A DNA stretch of 64,000 nt from UBA2336 sp964419145 (GTDB lineage: Bacteria > Bacteroidota > Bacteroidia > Cytophagales > Cyclobacteriaceae), in the NCBI GenBank assembly GCA_964419145.1, contig CAYQOM010000005.1, positions 200,680 to 264,679 of the forward strand, read 5' to 3'. Within the stretch, counting starts at the first letter, position 1; each line of letters begins with the position of its first letter. Shown one piece after another: positions 9,302 to 19,190 of this stretch. The position numbers and the translations under genes were made by a program. The notes beneath the pieces are model-generated. The model was not told where the DNA came from. It did not search any database and was given only the letters and a program-made list of their open reading frames with translations.

Positions 9302-10656
9302 AATCATACTTTACGCTCGCACTTTTATTTATTGCCTCCGTGGCATTAAGCCAAAATTCGGAGACTGGAGGTGCATACTCATTGGATGAATGCATTCAAT
9401 ATGCATTGGAGAATAATAAGAATATTCAAAACGCCCAATTGGGTTTTGAGGCATCACGTTACAAGGTAGGTGAGATTCTAGCAGATGGATTACCCCAAAT
9501 AAATGCTTCTGCCGATCTGGGGTATAACTTTAAGGTTCCCACATCTTTTATTCCTGCAGAATTTTTTGGTGGAGAACCGGGTACGTTTTCACCAGTTCAA
9601 TTTTCTCCGGCATATAATGGAACAGCCTCTCTTAATTTGAATCAAATGATTTTTGATGGTTCTTATTTTGTAGGCCTTAAAGCTTCACGCACGTATACGG
9701 AGTTATCAAGAAAAGAGAAAATTAAATCTGAAATCGATGTAGTGGCTGATGTTTCAAAAGCTTACTATCTGGCGTTGGTAAATAAAGATCGATTGGAATT
9801 AATTGAAAGAAATTATGCTCGAGTTGATTCCTTATATCGAGAAACCCAGATTATGTTCGAAAATGGTTTCGCTGAAAAGATTGATGTAAGTCGGATTAAA
9901 GTTCAATTAAATAATCTATCAGTTGAGAAAAACAATTTTCAGAATACACTGGAGTTGAGTTATGCCATTCTCAAGTTTCAAATGGGCATGGATGTGAATG
10001 AGTCCATTTCTTTAAAAGATAGAATTGAAGATGTTCAGTTTGAGGCTTTGGCTGATGATTTTGGCAACGACTTTAACTATGACGATCGAATTGAATTTTC
10101 ATTACTCAATACCAATCTGGATTTGGTAAAGCTGGATATTAAAAACACTACTGTTAGATATCTCCCTAAACTTGATTTGTATGGCAGGTTAGGGGCTTCA
10201 ACCGGAGCAGGCAGCTATTCAGATCTGATGAATTTTGGAGATAATTGGTTTGGCTTCGGGGTCGTTGGGCTCCAGTTAAATGTTCCTGTTTTTGATGGCA
10301 TGAGAAAGAGCAAGCAGATACAACAGAAGCGTGCTCAAGTTGATCAGATTGAAAACAGCCAGGATGTTATGCGAAAGAATATAGACTTGGAAATTAAAAC
10401 TGCAAGAGTCAATTTGAAGAAGAGTGTTGATAATTTGATTGCCCAGAAGGAGAATATGGAGTTGGCTGAAGATGTTTATAAGGTTACTAAAATTAAATAC
10501 GGAGAAGGTATAGGATCAAACCTTGAAGTAGTGGAAGGTGATGCGGCATTCAAAGAAGCACAAACAAACTATTATAACGCCCTTTATGAAGCGTTGGTCG
10601 CAAAAATTGAGCTGGAAAAAGCTTACGGAAAATTATGGAACGAAAACAACAAATAA
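9298..10656 (+). CDS. TolC-family outer membrane efflux protein
   Basis: A 452-aa outer-membrane channel component of a tripartite exporter. A signal peptide (MKSYFTLALLFIASVALSQ) is followed by the family's opening helix (YSLDECIQYALENNKNIQNA). Two OEP repeats follow, each with long coiled helices such as SEIDVVADVSKAYYLALVNKDRLELIERNY and the C-terminal LEVVEGDAAFKEAQTNYYNALYEALVAKIELEKAYGKL. The start overlaps the tetR stop by 4 nt. The adaptor and the RND pump follow immediately on the same strand. Confidence 0.92.
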   Translation: MKSYFTLALLFIASVALSQNSETGGAYSLDECIQYALENNKNIQNAQLGFEASRYKVGEILADGLPQINASADLGYNFKVPTSFIPAEFFGGEPGTFSPVQFSPAYNGTASLNLNQMIFDGSYFVGLKASRTYTELSRKEKIKSEIDVVADVSKAYYLALVNKDRLELIERNYARVDSLYRETQIMFENGFAEKIDVSRIKVQLNNLSVEKNNFQNTLELSYAILKFQMGMDVNESISLKDRIEDVQFEALADDFGNDFNYDDRIEFSLLNTNLDLVKLDIKNTTVRYLPKLDLYGRLGASTGAGSYSDLMNFGDNWFGFGVVGLQLNVPVFDGMRKSKQIQQKRAQVDQIENSQDVMRKNIDLEIKTARVNLKKSVDNLIAQKENMELAEDVYKVTKIKYGEGIGSNLEVVEGDAAFKEAQTNYYNALYEALVAKIELEKAYGKLWNENNK

Positions 10657-10676
10657 ACCTCGAAAACAAACCCTAT

Positions 10677-11849
10677 ATGAAAAATAATTATCTGATTATA
10701 GCATTGACTGTTCTGGCGGTTGCCTGCGGTGCACCCACTGACGATAACCAGAACCTGGAAGCGAAGAAGAAAGACCTTGAAGCCGCCCGTAAGGAGTTTG
10801 CTTCATTAAAGGAAAAGATTGAAAAGCTTGAAAAGGAAATCAGCGAGGAGGACTCAACGTTTCAACAGACTGAAAATGCCATTTTGGTATCCACGTTTAT
10901 TGCTGAGAAGAAGCCCTTCGAGCATAAAGTTGAAGTACGGGGTGCCGTGGAGTCGCGGAAAAATGTGTTGATCTCTGCGCAAACCATTGGCGAAGTAGAA
11001 CGTGTTCATGTACGTGAAGGCCAGCAGGTAACAAAAGGCCAGGTATTGGTTTCACAAAATGCTGATGTTACACGCAACTCAATTGCTGAGTTGAAAACGT
11101 CATTGGAATTGGCCAACTCGGTTTATGAGAAACAATCCAAACTGTGGGAACAAAAGATAGGAACCGAGATTCAATACTTGCAGGCGAAGAATAATAAGGA
11201 ATCGCTTGACCGCAAACTGGCAACAGCCTATGCACAGCTTGACATGGCCATTGTTAAGGCTCCGTTCAGTGGAACGATTGATGAATTGCCAGCACGCGAA
11301 GGAGAAGTTGCATCACCGGGTATTCCGCTTGTGCGGATCGTAAGTCAGCAGGATATGTACATTAAGGCTGACGTGTCGGAAAGATTTATAGGTAAATTTA
11401 AAGCAGGAGATCCTGTTGAAATTTATTTCCCAACACTTGATAAGAAAGTAGCATCAAAGGTTGCCTCTGTAGGTCAGGTAATTAATCCCGAGAACAGAAC
11501 GTTTGTTGTTGAAGTTGCTTTACCTCGCATTGATTTTAACGTAAAGCCTAACCAGGTAACGGTACTTGAACTGCGCGATTATGTGAGTGAAGCTACGCTT
11601 GCAGTTCCTACCCGCATCATTCAGCGTGATGAAGATGGTCAGTTTATTTTTGTAGTGGATGATCGTGGTGAAAGGAAGCTGGCAAGAAAGGTGCACGTTG
11701 TTACGGGCATATCCTATAATTCACAAACAGAAATACTGGAAGGCCTGGAAGGCAGCGAACTTATTGTTGACCAAGGCTATCGCGACCTAACTGAAGGCGT
11801 GGAAGTAAATTTATCGAAAGAGGCAAAGAAAGAAATTGCTAAACAGTAA
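10677..11849 (+). CDS. RND efflux periplasmic adaptor lipoprotein (HlyD/AcrA family)
   Basis: A 390-aa membrane fusion protein joining pump and channel. The start at 10677 (MKNNYLIIALTVLAVACG) is chosen because it gives a clean lipoprotein signal with lipobox AVAC; an upstream in-frame ATG at 10635 would overlap the TolC gene and spoil the signal. An unusually charged coiled segment (about 28-65) precedes the lipoyl-like half-motif EVERVHVREGQQVTKGQVL and its mate MAIVKAPFSGTIDELPAREGEVASPG. Beta-barrel and membrane-proximal domains follow. Confidence 0.92.
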   Translation: MKNNYLIIALTVLAVACGAPTDDNQNLEAKKKDLEAARKEFASLKEKIEKLEKEISEEDSTFQQTENAILVSTFIAEKKPFEHKVEVRGAVESRKNVLISAQTIGEVERVHVREGQQVTKGQVLVSQNADVTRNSIAELKTSLELANSVYEKQSKLWEQKIGTEIQYLQAKNNKESLDRKLATAYAQLDMAIVKAPFSGTIDELPAREGEVASPGIPLVRIVSQQDMYIKADVSERFIGKFKAGDPVEIYFPTLDKKVASKVASVGQVINPENRTFVVEVALPRIDFNVKPNQVTVLELRDYVSEATLAVPTRIIQRDEDGQFIFVVDDRGERKLARKVHVVTGISYNSQTEILEGLEGSELIVDQGYRDLTEGVEVNLSKEAKKEIAKQ

Positions 11850-11867
11850 TCACGACACGTAAACGTT

Positions 11868-14800
11868 ATGAGTGAGTCTAATAAAAATCTAAAAGTAGAT
11901 AAGGAATTCGGTTTGTCTTCCTTTGCGTTGAAAAACCGGACTACGGTTGGCTTCCTGGCGGTACTGATTACCATTATGGGTATTTCAACATACCTGTCGT
12001 TGCCAAAAGATAGCTACCCCGAAATTGAACAACCGGTTGTATACATTGGTACGTCCTATCCGGGCAACTCTCCATTGGATATGGAAAACCTGGTAACACG
12101 CCCGATTGAAAAGGAATTGAATACCATTTCTGAAGTGGATAATATCAAATCCACCTCGGTACAGGATTATTCAACCATTATTGTTGAGTTTGATCCTAAA
12201 ACGGATGTGGAGGATGCACTCACCAAAGTGAAAGATGCCGTGGATCGTGCCAAGCCCGAGTTGCCTACTGATTTACCGGCAGATCCAAATGTGTTCGAAT
12301 TGAACTTCTCTGAGTTTCCAATCTTCAACATTAATCTGGCGGGTAACTTCAAGCAAGAAGAATTGAAGCGCTATGCGGAATACCTGGAGGATGAGATTGA
12401 GAAATTAACGGAAATATCCAAAGTAGAAATAAAGGGTATTGATGAGAAGGAAGTTAAAATCAAAGTGGATCCTTATGAGTTAGAAGCCCGTAAACTGAAT
12501 TTTGGTGACATTGAAAGTGCCGTTCAGGCTGAAAACGTTACCCTTTCTGGAGGAAACATGTTGGATGACGGTATTCGCAGAAATATTCGTGTGGTTGGTG
12601 AATTTACAGATGCCCGGCAATTGGAGAATATTGTTATTAAGCATGAAAAGGGAAACATTGTTTACCTGCGTGATGTAGCAACCGTTGAGTTCGATTATAA
12701 GGAACGCCAAAGTTATGCACGCCTCAAGAAGGAGCCCGTTGTGATGGTGGATGTGATTAAACGAAGTGGAGAAAACCTGATTATCGCTACAGAAAAAGTG
12801 AATGAAATTCTCAAACACGCGAAAGAAGATGTTTTCCCGGATGGACTCAGCGTAACCATTACCAACGATCAGTCTTCGTTCACCAAGGAAATGGTGAGCA
12901 GCATGGAGAATAACATTATCTCGGGTGTACTTGTAGTGGTTGGTGTGTTGATGCTCTTTTTAGGAATACGCAATGCATACTTTGTGGGTATTGCCATTCC
13001 ACTGTCCATGTTCCTGTCCTTTTTAATCCTGGGCTTCATGGGCTACACCATTAACATGATGGTTCTCTTCGGGCTGATTATGGCGTTGGGTATGTTGGTG
13101 GATAACGGTATTGTGGTTGTTGAAAATGTGTATCGTTTATATGAAGAGGGTTATGACTTATGGAATGCCACCCGATTAGGTGTAGGAGAAATTGCCTGGC
13201 CGATCATCGCATCAACCGCGACAACATTGGCTGCCTTCTTGCCGCTGGCGATGTGGCCAGGTATTATGGGAGAGTTTATGAAGTACCTGCCAATCACGTT
13301 GATTGTGGTGCTATCTTCCTCCTTGTTTGTGGCGCTTGTAATTACTCCGGTGATCGCCTCAATTTTTATGAAGCATGAAAGTGAAGGTAAGAAGCCTTCG
13401 TTAAGTCGTACGCTTAAGATTGTAGGTGGTCTTGTGGTTAGCGGTGTGTTATTCCTGCTAGTAAAGGTGTTCTGGTTGGGTAACCTCTTGCTTGTATTTG
13501 CTGCACTCACCCTTTTGAATATTTATGTATTTGCTCCGATAACGCATTGGTTTCAAACGGTGGTATTACCCAGGTTGGAGAGTAGGTATTCTAAAATTAT
13601 AGGATTTACCCTTCGCGGATCAAATCCAGGATTAGTTTTTGGCGGAACGGTGCTTACACTTATTCTCTCTGTTGTATTGCTTGCAGCCTTTCCTCCTAAG
13701 GTGATTTTCTTTCCGGTTAACGAACCCAAATACATCAATGTATTTATCGAATTCCCTACCGGAACAGACATTGAAGTCACGAATGAGTTAACTTCAAAAA
13801 TTGAGAACCAGGTAATTGCTTTTGTAAAGCCTTACGAGTCGATTGTTGAGTCGGTGATTGGCAATGTGGGGCAGGGCACGGGAGATCCGAATGACCCTTC
13901 TAACATTGGCATGTCGGATACACCAAACAAAGCACGGATTACTGTAAACTTTGTGGATTTCAAGTACCGTGATGGTCAGAGTACCACAGCCATTATGGAA
14001 GATTTGCGCGAAGAGCTCGGGCAATATCCCGGTGTTACTGTTACGGTGGATAAAAATGCAGACGGTCCGCCAACCGGTAAACCAATTAACATTGAGGTAT
14101 CGGGTGAAGATTTTGCCACGCTTGTAAAGATCTCTGAGGAGATGAAGAAGCAAATCAACGAATCAGGAATTCCGGGAATTGAAAAGCTAAAAACCGATTT
14201 GGAAACTGGCAAGCCAGAACTCATTGTGGATATTGATCGGGAGAAGGCCAGAAGATTTGGATTATCTACGTATTCTATCGCCAATGAAGTTCGTACCTCG
14301 TTATATGGAAAAGAAGTTTCCAAGTTCAAACAAGGAGAGGATGACTATGAAATCCAAATCCGTTTGGATGATCGCTATCGGTATGATATTGATGCGTTGC
14401 TGAATAAGAGCATTACATTCCGTGATCAGTCTACCGGTAAAATATCGCAGGTACCCATTTCCTCTATTGCCAAGGCTGAGTTGAGTTCTTCTTACGGATC
14501 CGTTCGTAGAAAAGATTTGAAGCGAGTGATTACGATCAGCTCAAACGTGTTGGCCGGTTATAATGGAACCGAAATCAACAATCAGATCAAAACCTTGCTG
14601 GAGGACTTCAACATGCCTCCGGGATATTCCTATAAGTTTGGTGGTGAGCAAGAAAAACAAATGGAGGAAATGAGTTTCTTGTCTGGCGCATTGATGTTAG
14701 CTGTGTTTATCATCTTCCTCATTATTGTAGCACAGTTTAACAAGATAACAGCACCGCTTATCATCATGACTTCCGTATTATTCAGCACAATTGGTGTATT

Positions 14801-15269
14801 CCTAGGGTTGCTCATTTTCCGAATGGATTTTGTGGTGATTATGACCATGGTGGGGCTAATTTCTCTCGCGGGTGTGGTGGTAAACAATGCCATTGTATTG
14901 ATCGACTTCATTGAATTGAAGAAGGAGCGTTTAAAAGAAGAACTTGGTGTTGATAAACTTCCGTTGGATGCGGTGCTTGATGCCATTGCTGAAGCTGGTA
15001 AGACACGTTTACGTCCTGTGTTGCTAACCGCTATCACTACTGTACTGGGTTTAATTCCATTAGCCGTTGGTATAAACATCGATTTTATAAAATGGCTACA
15101 AACGTATCAATCTGATTTTTACATTGGTGGCGATAGTGTGATGTTTTGGGGCCCACTTTCATGGACGATTATCCATGGGCTTATCTTTGCCACTTTCCTT
15201 ACGTTGGTAGTAGTACCGGCTATGTATGTGCTGGTTGAAAAATTAAACCGAAGAATCGGTATCGCTTAA
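11868..15269 (+). CDS. RND-family efflux pump, inner-membrane transporter
   Basis: A 1133-aa AcrB-type proton-driven exporter with the standard duplicated layout: TM1 near residue 25, a large periplasmic loop, TM2-6 (about 345-520), a second loop and TM8-12 at the C-terminus. Helix 4 reads LGMLVDNGIVVVENVYRLYEEG. Drug-type AcrB pumps have two adjacent acids here (LVDDAIVVVEN); this protein keeps one Asp and replaces the second with Asn. An extra hydrophobic segment and linker lie around residues 515-560. It starts 18 nt after the adaptor gene and closes the tetR operon. The substrate is unknown. Confidence 0.93.
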   Translation: MSESNKNLKVDKEFGLSSFALKNRTTVGFLAVLITIMGISTYLSLPKDSYPEIEQPVVYIGTSYPGNSPLDMENLVTRPIEKELNTISEVDNIKSTSVQDYSTIIVEFDPKTDVEDALTKVKDAVDRAKPELPTDLPADPNVFELNFSEFPIFNINLAGNFKQEELKRYAEYLEDEIEKLTEISKVEIKGIDEKEVKIKVDPYELEARKLNFGDIESAVQAENVTLSGGNMLDDGIRRNIRVVGEFTDARQLENIVIKHEKGNIVYLRDVATVEFDYKERQSYARLKKEPVVMVDVIKRSGENLIIATEKVNEILKHAKEDVFPDGLSVTITNDQSSFTKEMVSSMENNIISGVLVVVGVLMLFLGIRNAYFVGIAIPLSMFLSFLILGFMGYTINMMVLFGLIMALGMLVDNGIVVVENVYRLYEEGYDLWNATRLGVGEIAWPIIASTATTLAAFLPLAMWPGIMGEFMKYLPITLIVVLSSSLFVALVITPVIASIFMKHESEGKKPSLSRTLKIVGGLVVSGVLFLLVKVFWLGNLLLVFAALTLLNIYVFAPITHWFQTVVLPRLESRYSKIIGFTLRGSNPGLVFGGTVLTLILSVVLLAAFPPKVIFFPVNEPKYINVFIEFPTGTDIEVTNELTSKIENQVIAFVKPYESIVESVIGNVGQGTGDPNDPSNIGMSDTPNKARITVNFVDFKYRDGQSTTAIMEDLREELGQYPGVTVTVDKNADGPPTGKPINIEVSGEDFATLVKISEEMKKQINESGIPGIEKLKTDLETGKPELIVDIDREKARRFGLSTYSIANEVRTSLYGKEVSKFKQGEDDYEIQIRLDDRYRYDIDALLNKSITFRDQSTGKISQVPISSIAKAELSSSYGSVRRKDLKRVITISSNVLAGYNGTEINNQIKTLLEDFNMPPGYSYKFGGEQEKQMEEMSFLSGALMLAVFIIFLIIVAQFNKITAPLIIMTSVLFSTIGVFLGLLIFRMDFVVIMTMVGLISLAGVVVNNAIVLIDFIELKKERLKEELGVDKLPLDAVLDAIAEAGKTRLRPVLLTAITTVLGLIPLAVGINIDFIKWLQTYQSDFYIGGDSVMFWGPLSWTIIHGLIFATFLTLVVVPAMYVLVEKLNRRIGIA

Positions 15270-15274
15270 TTCCT

Positions 15275-15337
15275 TTAAGGTCGTTTCACTGAACATAGTC
15301 ACTTAATTCTGTGTTCTTGAAACGACCTTAACTTTTT
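15275..15337 (+). terminator. Long hairpin and T-run closing the efflux operon
   Basis: A perfect 14-bp inverted repeat (TTAAGGTCGTTTCA at 15275-15288 and its complement at 15318-15331) with a 29-nt loop is followed by CTTTTT. The T-run ends at the base before the next ATG, so the hairpin would also sit in the leader of the phosphoesterase mRNA if transcription reads through. Confidence 0.6.
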
Positions 15338-16585
15338 ATGGCAAAACTCATGACATTTCTGATTTTACTCTTTGTATTGGCGCTGGTTGATTTGTATGTA
15401 TATCAGGCTGTCGTTACCGTAAGTAAGGATTTTACTTCCGGATGGAAGCTTTTTATCCGCTACGGCTTCTGGATTTTTACCGCCATTACTTTTGGTGCTG
15501 TTCTGTGGTATGCCTATGGCGATCCGTATAAGTATGGTTCGCAACTTCGAAACATGGTGCTCACCGGAATTGTTATGGTGTATTTCTCCAAGTTATTTGG
15601 GGTGCTTTTTGTTTTGTTTGATGATATACAACGTGGTATCCGATGGGCAACGGCTTTCTTTCAGCGTGGTGCCGAAACAAATTCAACAGGTGAAACCATT
15701 CCCCGCTCCGAATTCCTGGCAAAGGCTGCTGTGATCACGGCCACCATACCGTTTGCAGCCATGACGTACGGCATTATTTCCGGTGCGCACGATTACCGCA
15801 TCCGCAGAAGGACCATATACTTACCCAATCTCCCAAAATCGTTTGACGGCATTCGTATCGGTCAGCTTTCGGATATTCATTCGGGAAGTTTCTTCAGCAA
15901 AACAGCCGTGCAGGGTGGGGTGGAAATGTTCTTGAAGGAAAAACCAGATTTAATTTTCTTTACTGGTGATCTGGTGAACAATCAAACCAGTGAGGTAAAG
16001 GATTATGTTCCAGTGTTTAGCAAACTCAAGGCACCGCTGGGCATCTATTCTGTTACCGGGAATCATGATTATGGCGATTACGTGTCGTGGTCATCGCCTG
16101 GAGCCAAGCAGAAAAACTTCCGCGATTTGATGGATGCCCATAAGGAAATGGGATTTGATTTGCTGATGAACGAGAATCGTTTGCTTGAACAAAATGGTGA
16201 CAAGCTTGCCATTCTGGGCATTGAAAACTGGGGCGCTGGCAGGTTTGCAAAATACGGAAAATTAGATCAGGCTCATGCAAAAACTGATGAGGCCGCAGTT
16301 AAACTTCTGCTGTCACATGATCCTAGCCACTGGGATGCGCAGGTCCGTTCAAATTACGATGACATTGATGTGATGTTTGCTGGTCATACTCACGGTTTTC
16401 AATTTGGTGTGGAGATCGGTGGTTTTAAATGGAGCCCTTCGCAGTATGTATACAAGCAATGGGCAGGTCTCTACCAGGAAGATAATCAATACCTCTATGT
16501 AAACCGTGGCTTTGGTTACATCGGTTATCCGGGCAGGGTGGGCATTCCACCAGAGCTGACCATTATTGAATTGAAGCGAGCGTAA
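15338..16585 (+). CDS. Membrane-anchored metallophosphoesterase
   Basis: A 415-aa calcineurin-like phosphoesterase. The first 150 residues form about four transmembrane helices. A possible Tat-like or anchor helix (FLAKAAVITATIPFAAMTYGI) leads into the catalytic domain. All five metal-binding blocks are visible: QLSDIHSGS, FFTGDLVNN, VTGNHDYGDY, LLSHDPSHW and FAGHTHGFQFG. The family includes YkuE/LpxH-like phosphoesterases. The exact substrate is not evident. It is separated from the RND gene by a strong hairpin. Confidence 0.87.
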   Translation: MAKLMTFLILLFVLALVDLYVYQAVVTVSKDFTSGWKLFIRYGFWIFTAITFGAVLWYAYGDPYKYGSQLRNMVLTGIVMVYFSKLFGVLFVLFDDIQRGIRWATAFFQRGAETNSTGETIPRSEFLAKAAVITATIPFAAMTYGIISGAHDYRIRRRTIYLPNLPKSFDGIRIGQLSDIHSGSFFSKTAVQGGVEMFLKEKPDLIFFTGDLVNNQTSEVKDYVPVFSKLKAPLGIYSVTGNHDYGDYVSWSSPGAKQKNFRDLMDAHKEMGFDLLMNENRLLEQNGDKLAILGIENWGAGRFAKYGKLDQAHAKTDEAAVKLLLSHDPSHWDAQVRSNYDDIDVMFAGHTHGFQFGVEIGGFKWSPSQYVYKQWAGLYQEDNQYLYVNRGFGYIGYPGRVGIPPELTIIELKRA

Positions 16586-16603
16586 ATAATTCCTTGTACA
16601 GAT

Positions 16604-17062
16604 CTAACTGCTACTCATAGCCGCTTCGGCTTCTCTTCTCCTTTTTGCATCAATGGAGTACTTACCTGCGCCAAAGATGATGAAGACAATTAATCCTGCC
16701 AATACAATCAGCGACATTTCCAATTCCATGTGATTACCTACACTCAGGAATCCCTTCGGGTAATTCACAAAAATCACTGCGCCAATCAGTACGGGTAAAT
16801 TAATCACGCAAACAATACGAGTAAACAACCCAAAGGCAAGCAACGGTCCGCCTAAAATGTGCGCAAACACGACATAGTGTGCCAGTGTTGCACCTGCAAA
16901 CCATACATTAAAACTAGCAGCTGTGGTTTCCAGTTCATCCATGCTGGTAATGAATTGCAAACCTTTGTAGGTAATGAAGAGGCCAAGGATAATCCGGAAG
17001 ATGTCCAGAAATCCCGGTCGATGCGCATTACCCCATTTTTCGACATCGGTAACGACACTCAT
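16604..17062 (-). CDS. DoxX-family membrane protein
   Basis: About 152 aa with four transmembrane helices, typical of DoxX/DoxD-like proteins. The start at 17062 (MSVVTDVEKWGNAHRPGFLD) is preferred over an in-frame ATG eight codons upstream because DoxX homologues begin at this point. The first helix (DIFRIILGLFITYKGLQFI) and the ILGGPLLAFGLFTRIVCVINLPVLIGAVIFV segment are characteristic. It is convergent with the phosphoesterase and divergent from the aldehyde dehydrogenase. Function in this family is poorly defined. Confidence 0.82.
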   Translation of the reverse strand: MSVVTDVEKWGNAHRPGFLDIFRIILGLFITYKGLQFITSMDELETTAASFNVWFAGATLAHYVVFAHILGGPLLAFGLFTRIVCVINLPVLIGAVIFVNYPKGFLSVGNHMELEMSLIVLAGLIVFIIFGAGKYSIDAKRRREAEAAMSSS

Positions 17063-17161
17063 ACGACTTTGTGTTGGTGAATACAAAGTTTACAAAATTT
17101 TTGGGAGAAGGTCAATCCGCTTTTCATTTATTAAATACGCAACGATAATGTTTATTAACTT

Positions 17162-18664
17162 GTGCAAACGAAATTAAACCCTAACAGCATGTTCAAAGAC
17201 GCTTCTGGGGATGAAATTGATACCGCATTACGCGAATCGCATTTCGCATTTCAATCCTATAGAAATCTCTCTGCAACAAAACGTGCAACTTTTCTTAGTG
17301 CTATAGCAAAGGAAATTGAAAGCCTCGGGCAAGAACTGGTAAAAACCGCAATGGAAGAAACGGCTTTGCCCGAGGCGCGCATCGTGGCAGAACGAGGGCG
17401 TACTACCGGGCACCTCAACATGTTTGCGGATTATATTGAAGAAGGTTCGTGGGTGGAGGCCCGGATTGATACGGCTAAACCTGATCGTGCACCGGTGCCT
17501 AAGCCTGATCTGCGCAAGATGCTTGTGCCGCTTGGTCCGGTTGTGGTTTTTGGGGCGGCCAATTTTCCATTGGCGTATTCTACAGCAGGAGGGGATACCG
17601 CATCCGCGTTGGCTGCCGGTTGTACCGTGATTGTGAAGGCACATCCGGCTCATGCAAAAACTTCGCAACTGGTTGCTGATGCGATTGATCGCGCAGCAAA
17701 GACAATAGGAATTCCCAAAGGTGTCTTTCAACATGTGCATGGTGCTGATTTTAAAGTAGGTCAGGCCTTGGTTAAACATCCCTTAACCAAGGCTGTTGGC
17801 TTTACCGGATCGTTTGCAGGAGGTAAGGCGTTATTTGATTTGGCCAATCAACGCGATGAGCCGATACCGGTTTTTGCAGAAATGAGCAGCATTAACCCCG
17901 TCATTCTTCTGCCGGAAAGTTTGAAAAAAAATTACGCGGATACTGCTGCAAAGCTGGCAACATCTATGACTACGGGTGTTGGTCAGTTTTGTACCAACCC
18001 CGGATTGGTTATTGCCATTGAGCACGAAGGACTAACTGATTTTGTAAAAGCATTAGCCGTGAAAATTACTGAGCAACAACCTGAAACGATGCTACATGAA
18101 GGTATTGCTGAAAATTATTCACAAAAACTAAAGCAGGCGCTTACACAAAAGGGCGTTACAGTGGAAGCAGAGGCACAAGGCAATGCAGGTAAGCGCCAGG
18201 GCAAAGCGATTGTTGCATCAGCAGCAGGATCAACATTTATGAATAATCCACTTTTGGCTGAAGAAGTATTCGGTCCGTTTTCGTTGTTGATCCGTTGTGC
18301 CGACCGACATGAACTTCACGCAGTAATTTCCAAACTTCACGGACAATTAACGGCTAGCTTGTTTGGTGAGGAGTCAGAATTGAAGGAATACCAAAATTGC
18401 TTTCGCACATTGATTGAAAAAGCTGGTCGGGTAATTATCAATGGTGTGCCAACAGGCGTTGAGGTTTGCCCGGCCATGCAACATGGTGGTCCGTTTCCAT
18501 CTACAACGGATTCGCGGTTTACTGCGGTGGGAACAGATGCGATTAAACGCTTTGCACGACCGGTGGCTTTTCAAAATTGCCCGGAAGTTTTATTGCCTGA
18601 GGAGTTAAAAGAAAATAATCCGCTAAACATCTGGCGCTTGTATAATGGCGCCTGGGAAAAGTAG
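17162..18664 (+). CDS. Aldehyde dehydrogenase, 2,5-dioxovalerate (ketoglutarate semialdehyde) type
   Basis: Oxidises an aldehyde with NAD(P)+; overall resemblance is to the alpha-ketoglutaric semialdehyde dehydrogenase branch. Visible motifs are cofactor lysine TVIVKAHPAHAKTSQL, Rossmann GFTGSFAGG, general base Glu in PVFAEMSSINPV, and catalytic Cys in GVGQFCTNPG. The C-terminal MQHGGPFPSTTDSRFTAVG is typical of this branch. The start is uncertain: GTG at 17162 keeps the LNPNS segment matching the family's NP motif, while the first ATG is at 17189. Either way the N-terminus is about 20 residues shorter than usual. Confidence 0.85.
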   Translation: MQTKLNPNSMFKDASGDEIDTALRESHFAFQSYRNLSATKRATFLSAIAKEIESLGQELVKTAMEETALPEARIVAERGRTTGHLNMFADYIEEGSWVEARIDTAKPDRAPVPKPDLRKMLVPLGPVVVFGAANFPLAYSTAGGDTASALAAGCTVIVKAHPAHAKTSQLVADAIDRAAKTIGIPKGVFQHVHGADFKVGQALVKHPLTKAVGFTGSFAGGKALFDLANQRDEPIPVFAEMSSINPVILLPESLKKNYADTAAKLATSMTTGVGQFCTNPGLVIAIEHEGLTDFVKALAVKITEQQPETMLHEGIAENYSQKLKQALTQKGVTVEAEAQGNAGKRQGKAIVASAAGSTFMNNPLLAEEVFGPFSLLIRCADRHELHAVISKLHGQLTASLFGEESELKEYQNCFRTLIEKAGRVIINGVPTGVEVCPAMQHGGPFPSTTDSRFTAVGTDAIKRFARPVAFQNCPEVLLPEELKENNPLNIWRLYNGAWEK

Positions 18665-18669
18665 GGTAA

Positions 18670-18697
18670 TAAAAAAGCCCCGACTTTCATCAGGGCT
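18670..18697 (-). terminator. Terminator of the RRM protein gene
   Basis: A 9-bp stem with one mismatch (AAGCCCnGA with TCnGGGCTT), followed on the minus strand by a run of T. It lies between the convergent aldehyde dehydrogenase and RRM genes. Confidence 0.65.
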
Positions 18698-18720
18698 TGG
18701 TACTTGTGTATCTGAAAATA

Positions 18721-19035
18721 TTAGTAATCGTTGCGATTAAAATTTTTTCTGAAACCACCACCGCCACCACCGCGGTTGCCACGGGGTGCGTCTGTACGCG
18801 GACGAGCTTCATTAACCACCAGGTTTTTGCCCATGAAGTCGGCACCGTTAAGTGACGAGATGGCTTGCTGACCGGCTGAGTCATCGCTCATTTCAACGAA
18901 ACCGAATCCACGGCTACGTTGTGTAAACTTGTCGAGGATGATTTTAGCGGAGCTAACTTCACCATACTCTTCGAATAACCCCTTCAATTCTGCTTCCGTT
19001 GCTTTAAAAGGGATGTTGGCAACATAAATGTTCAT
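18721..19035 (-). CDS. RRM-domain RNA-binding protein
   Basis: A 104-aa single RNA recognition motif protein. RNP2 is IYVANIP (residues 3-8), RNP1 is RGFGFVEM (about 43-50), and the tail is rich in Gly and Arg (GNRGGGGGGF). Such small RRM proteins are common in Bacteroidota and act as post-transcriptional regulators there. A leader of roughly 100 nt precedes the start without another gene, which would suit cold-shock-like or autogenous control, but no specific element was identified. Confidence 0.9.
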   Translation of the reverse strand: MNIYVANIPFKATEAELKGLFEEYGEVSSAKIILDKFTQRSRGFGFVEMSDDSAGQQAISSLNGADFMGKNLVVNEARPRTDAPRGNRGGGGGGFRKNFNRNDY

Positions 19036-19190
19036 TTGTTTTACTGATAAAGTGAATAATTAAAATTGTAACTGATGATTCCGCCTGAAACTCAAATGCG
19101 GTTAAACATGGAGGGCTTCAAAGAAAGAGTGATCAATTAACCTTGTAAAGGTAGAAAAATAGTTCAAAGTTCCATGTGGGGGCTAAAAAC

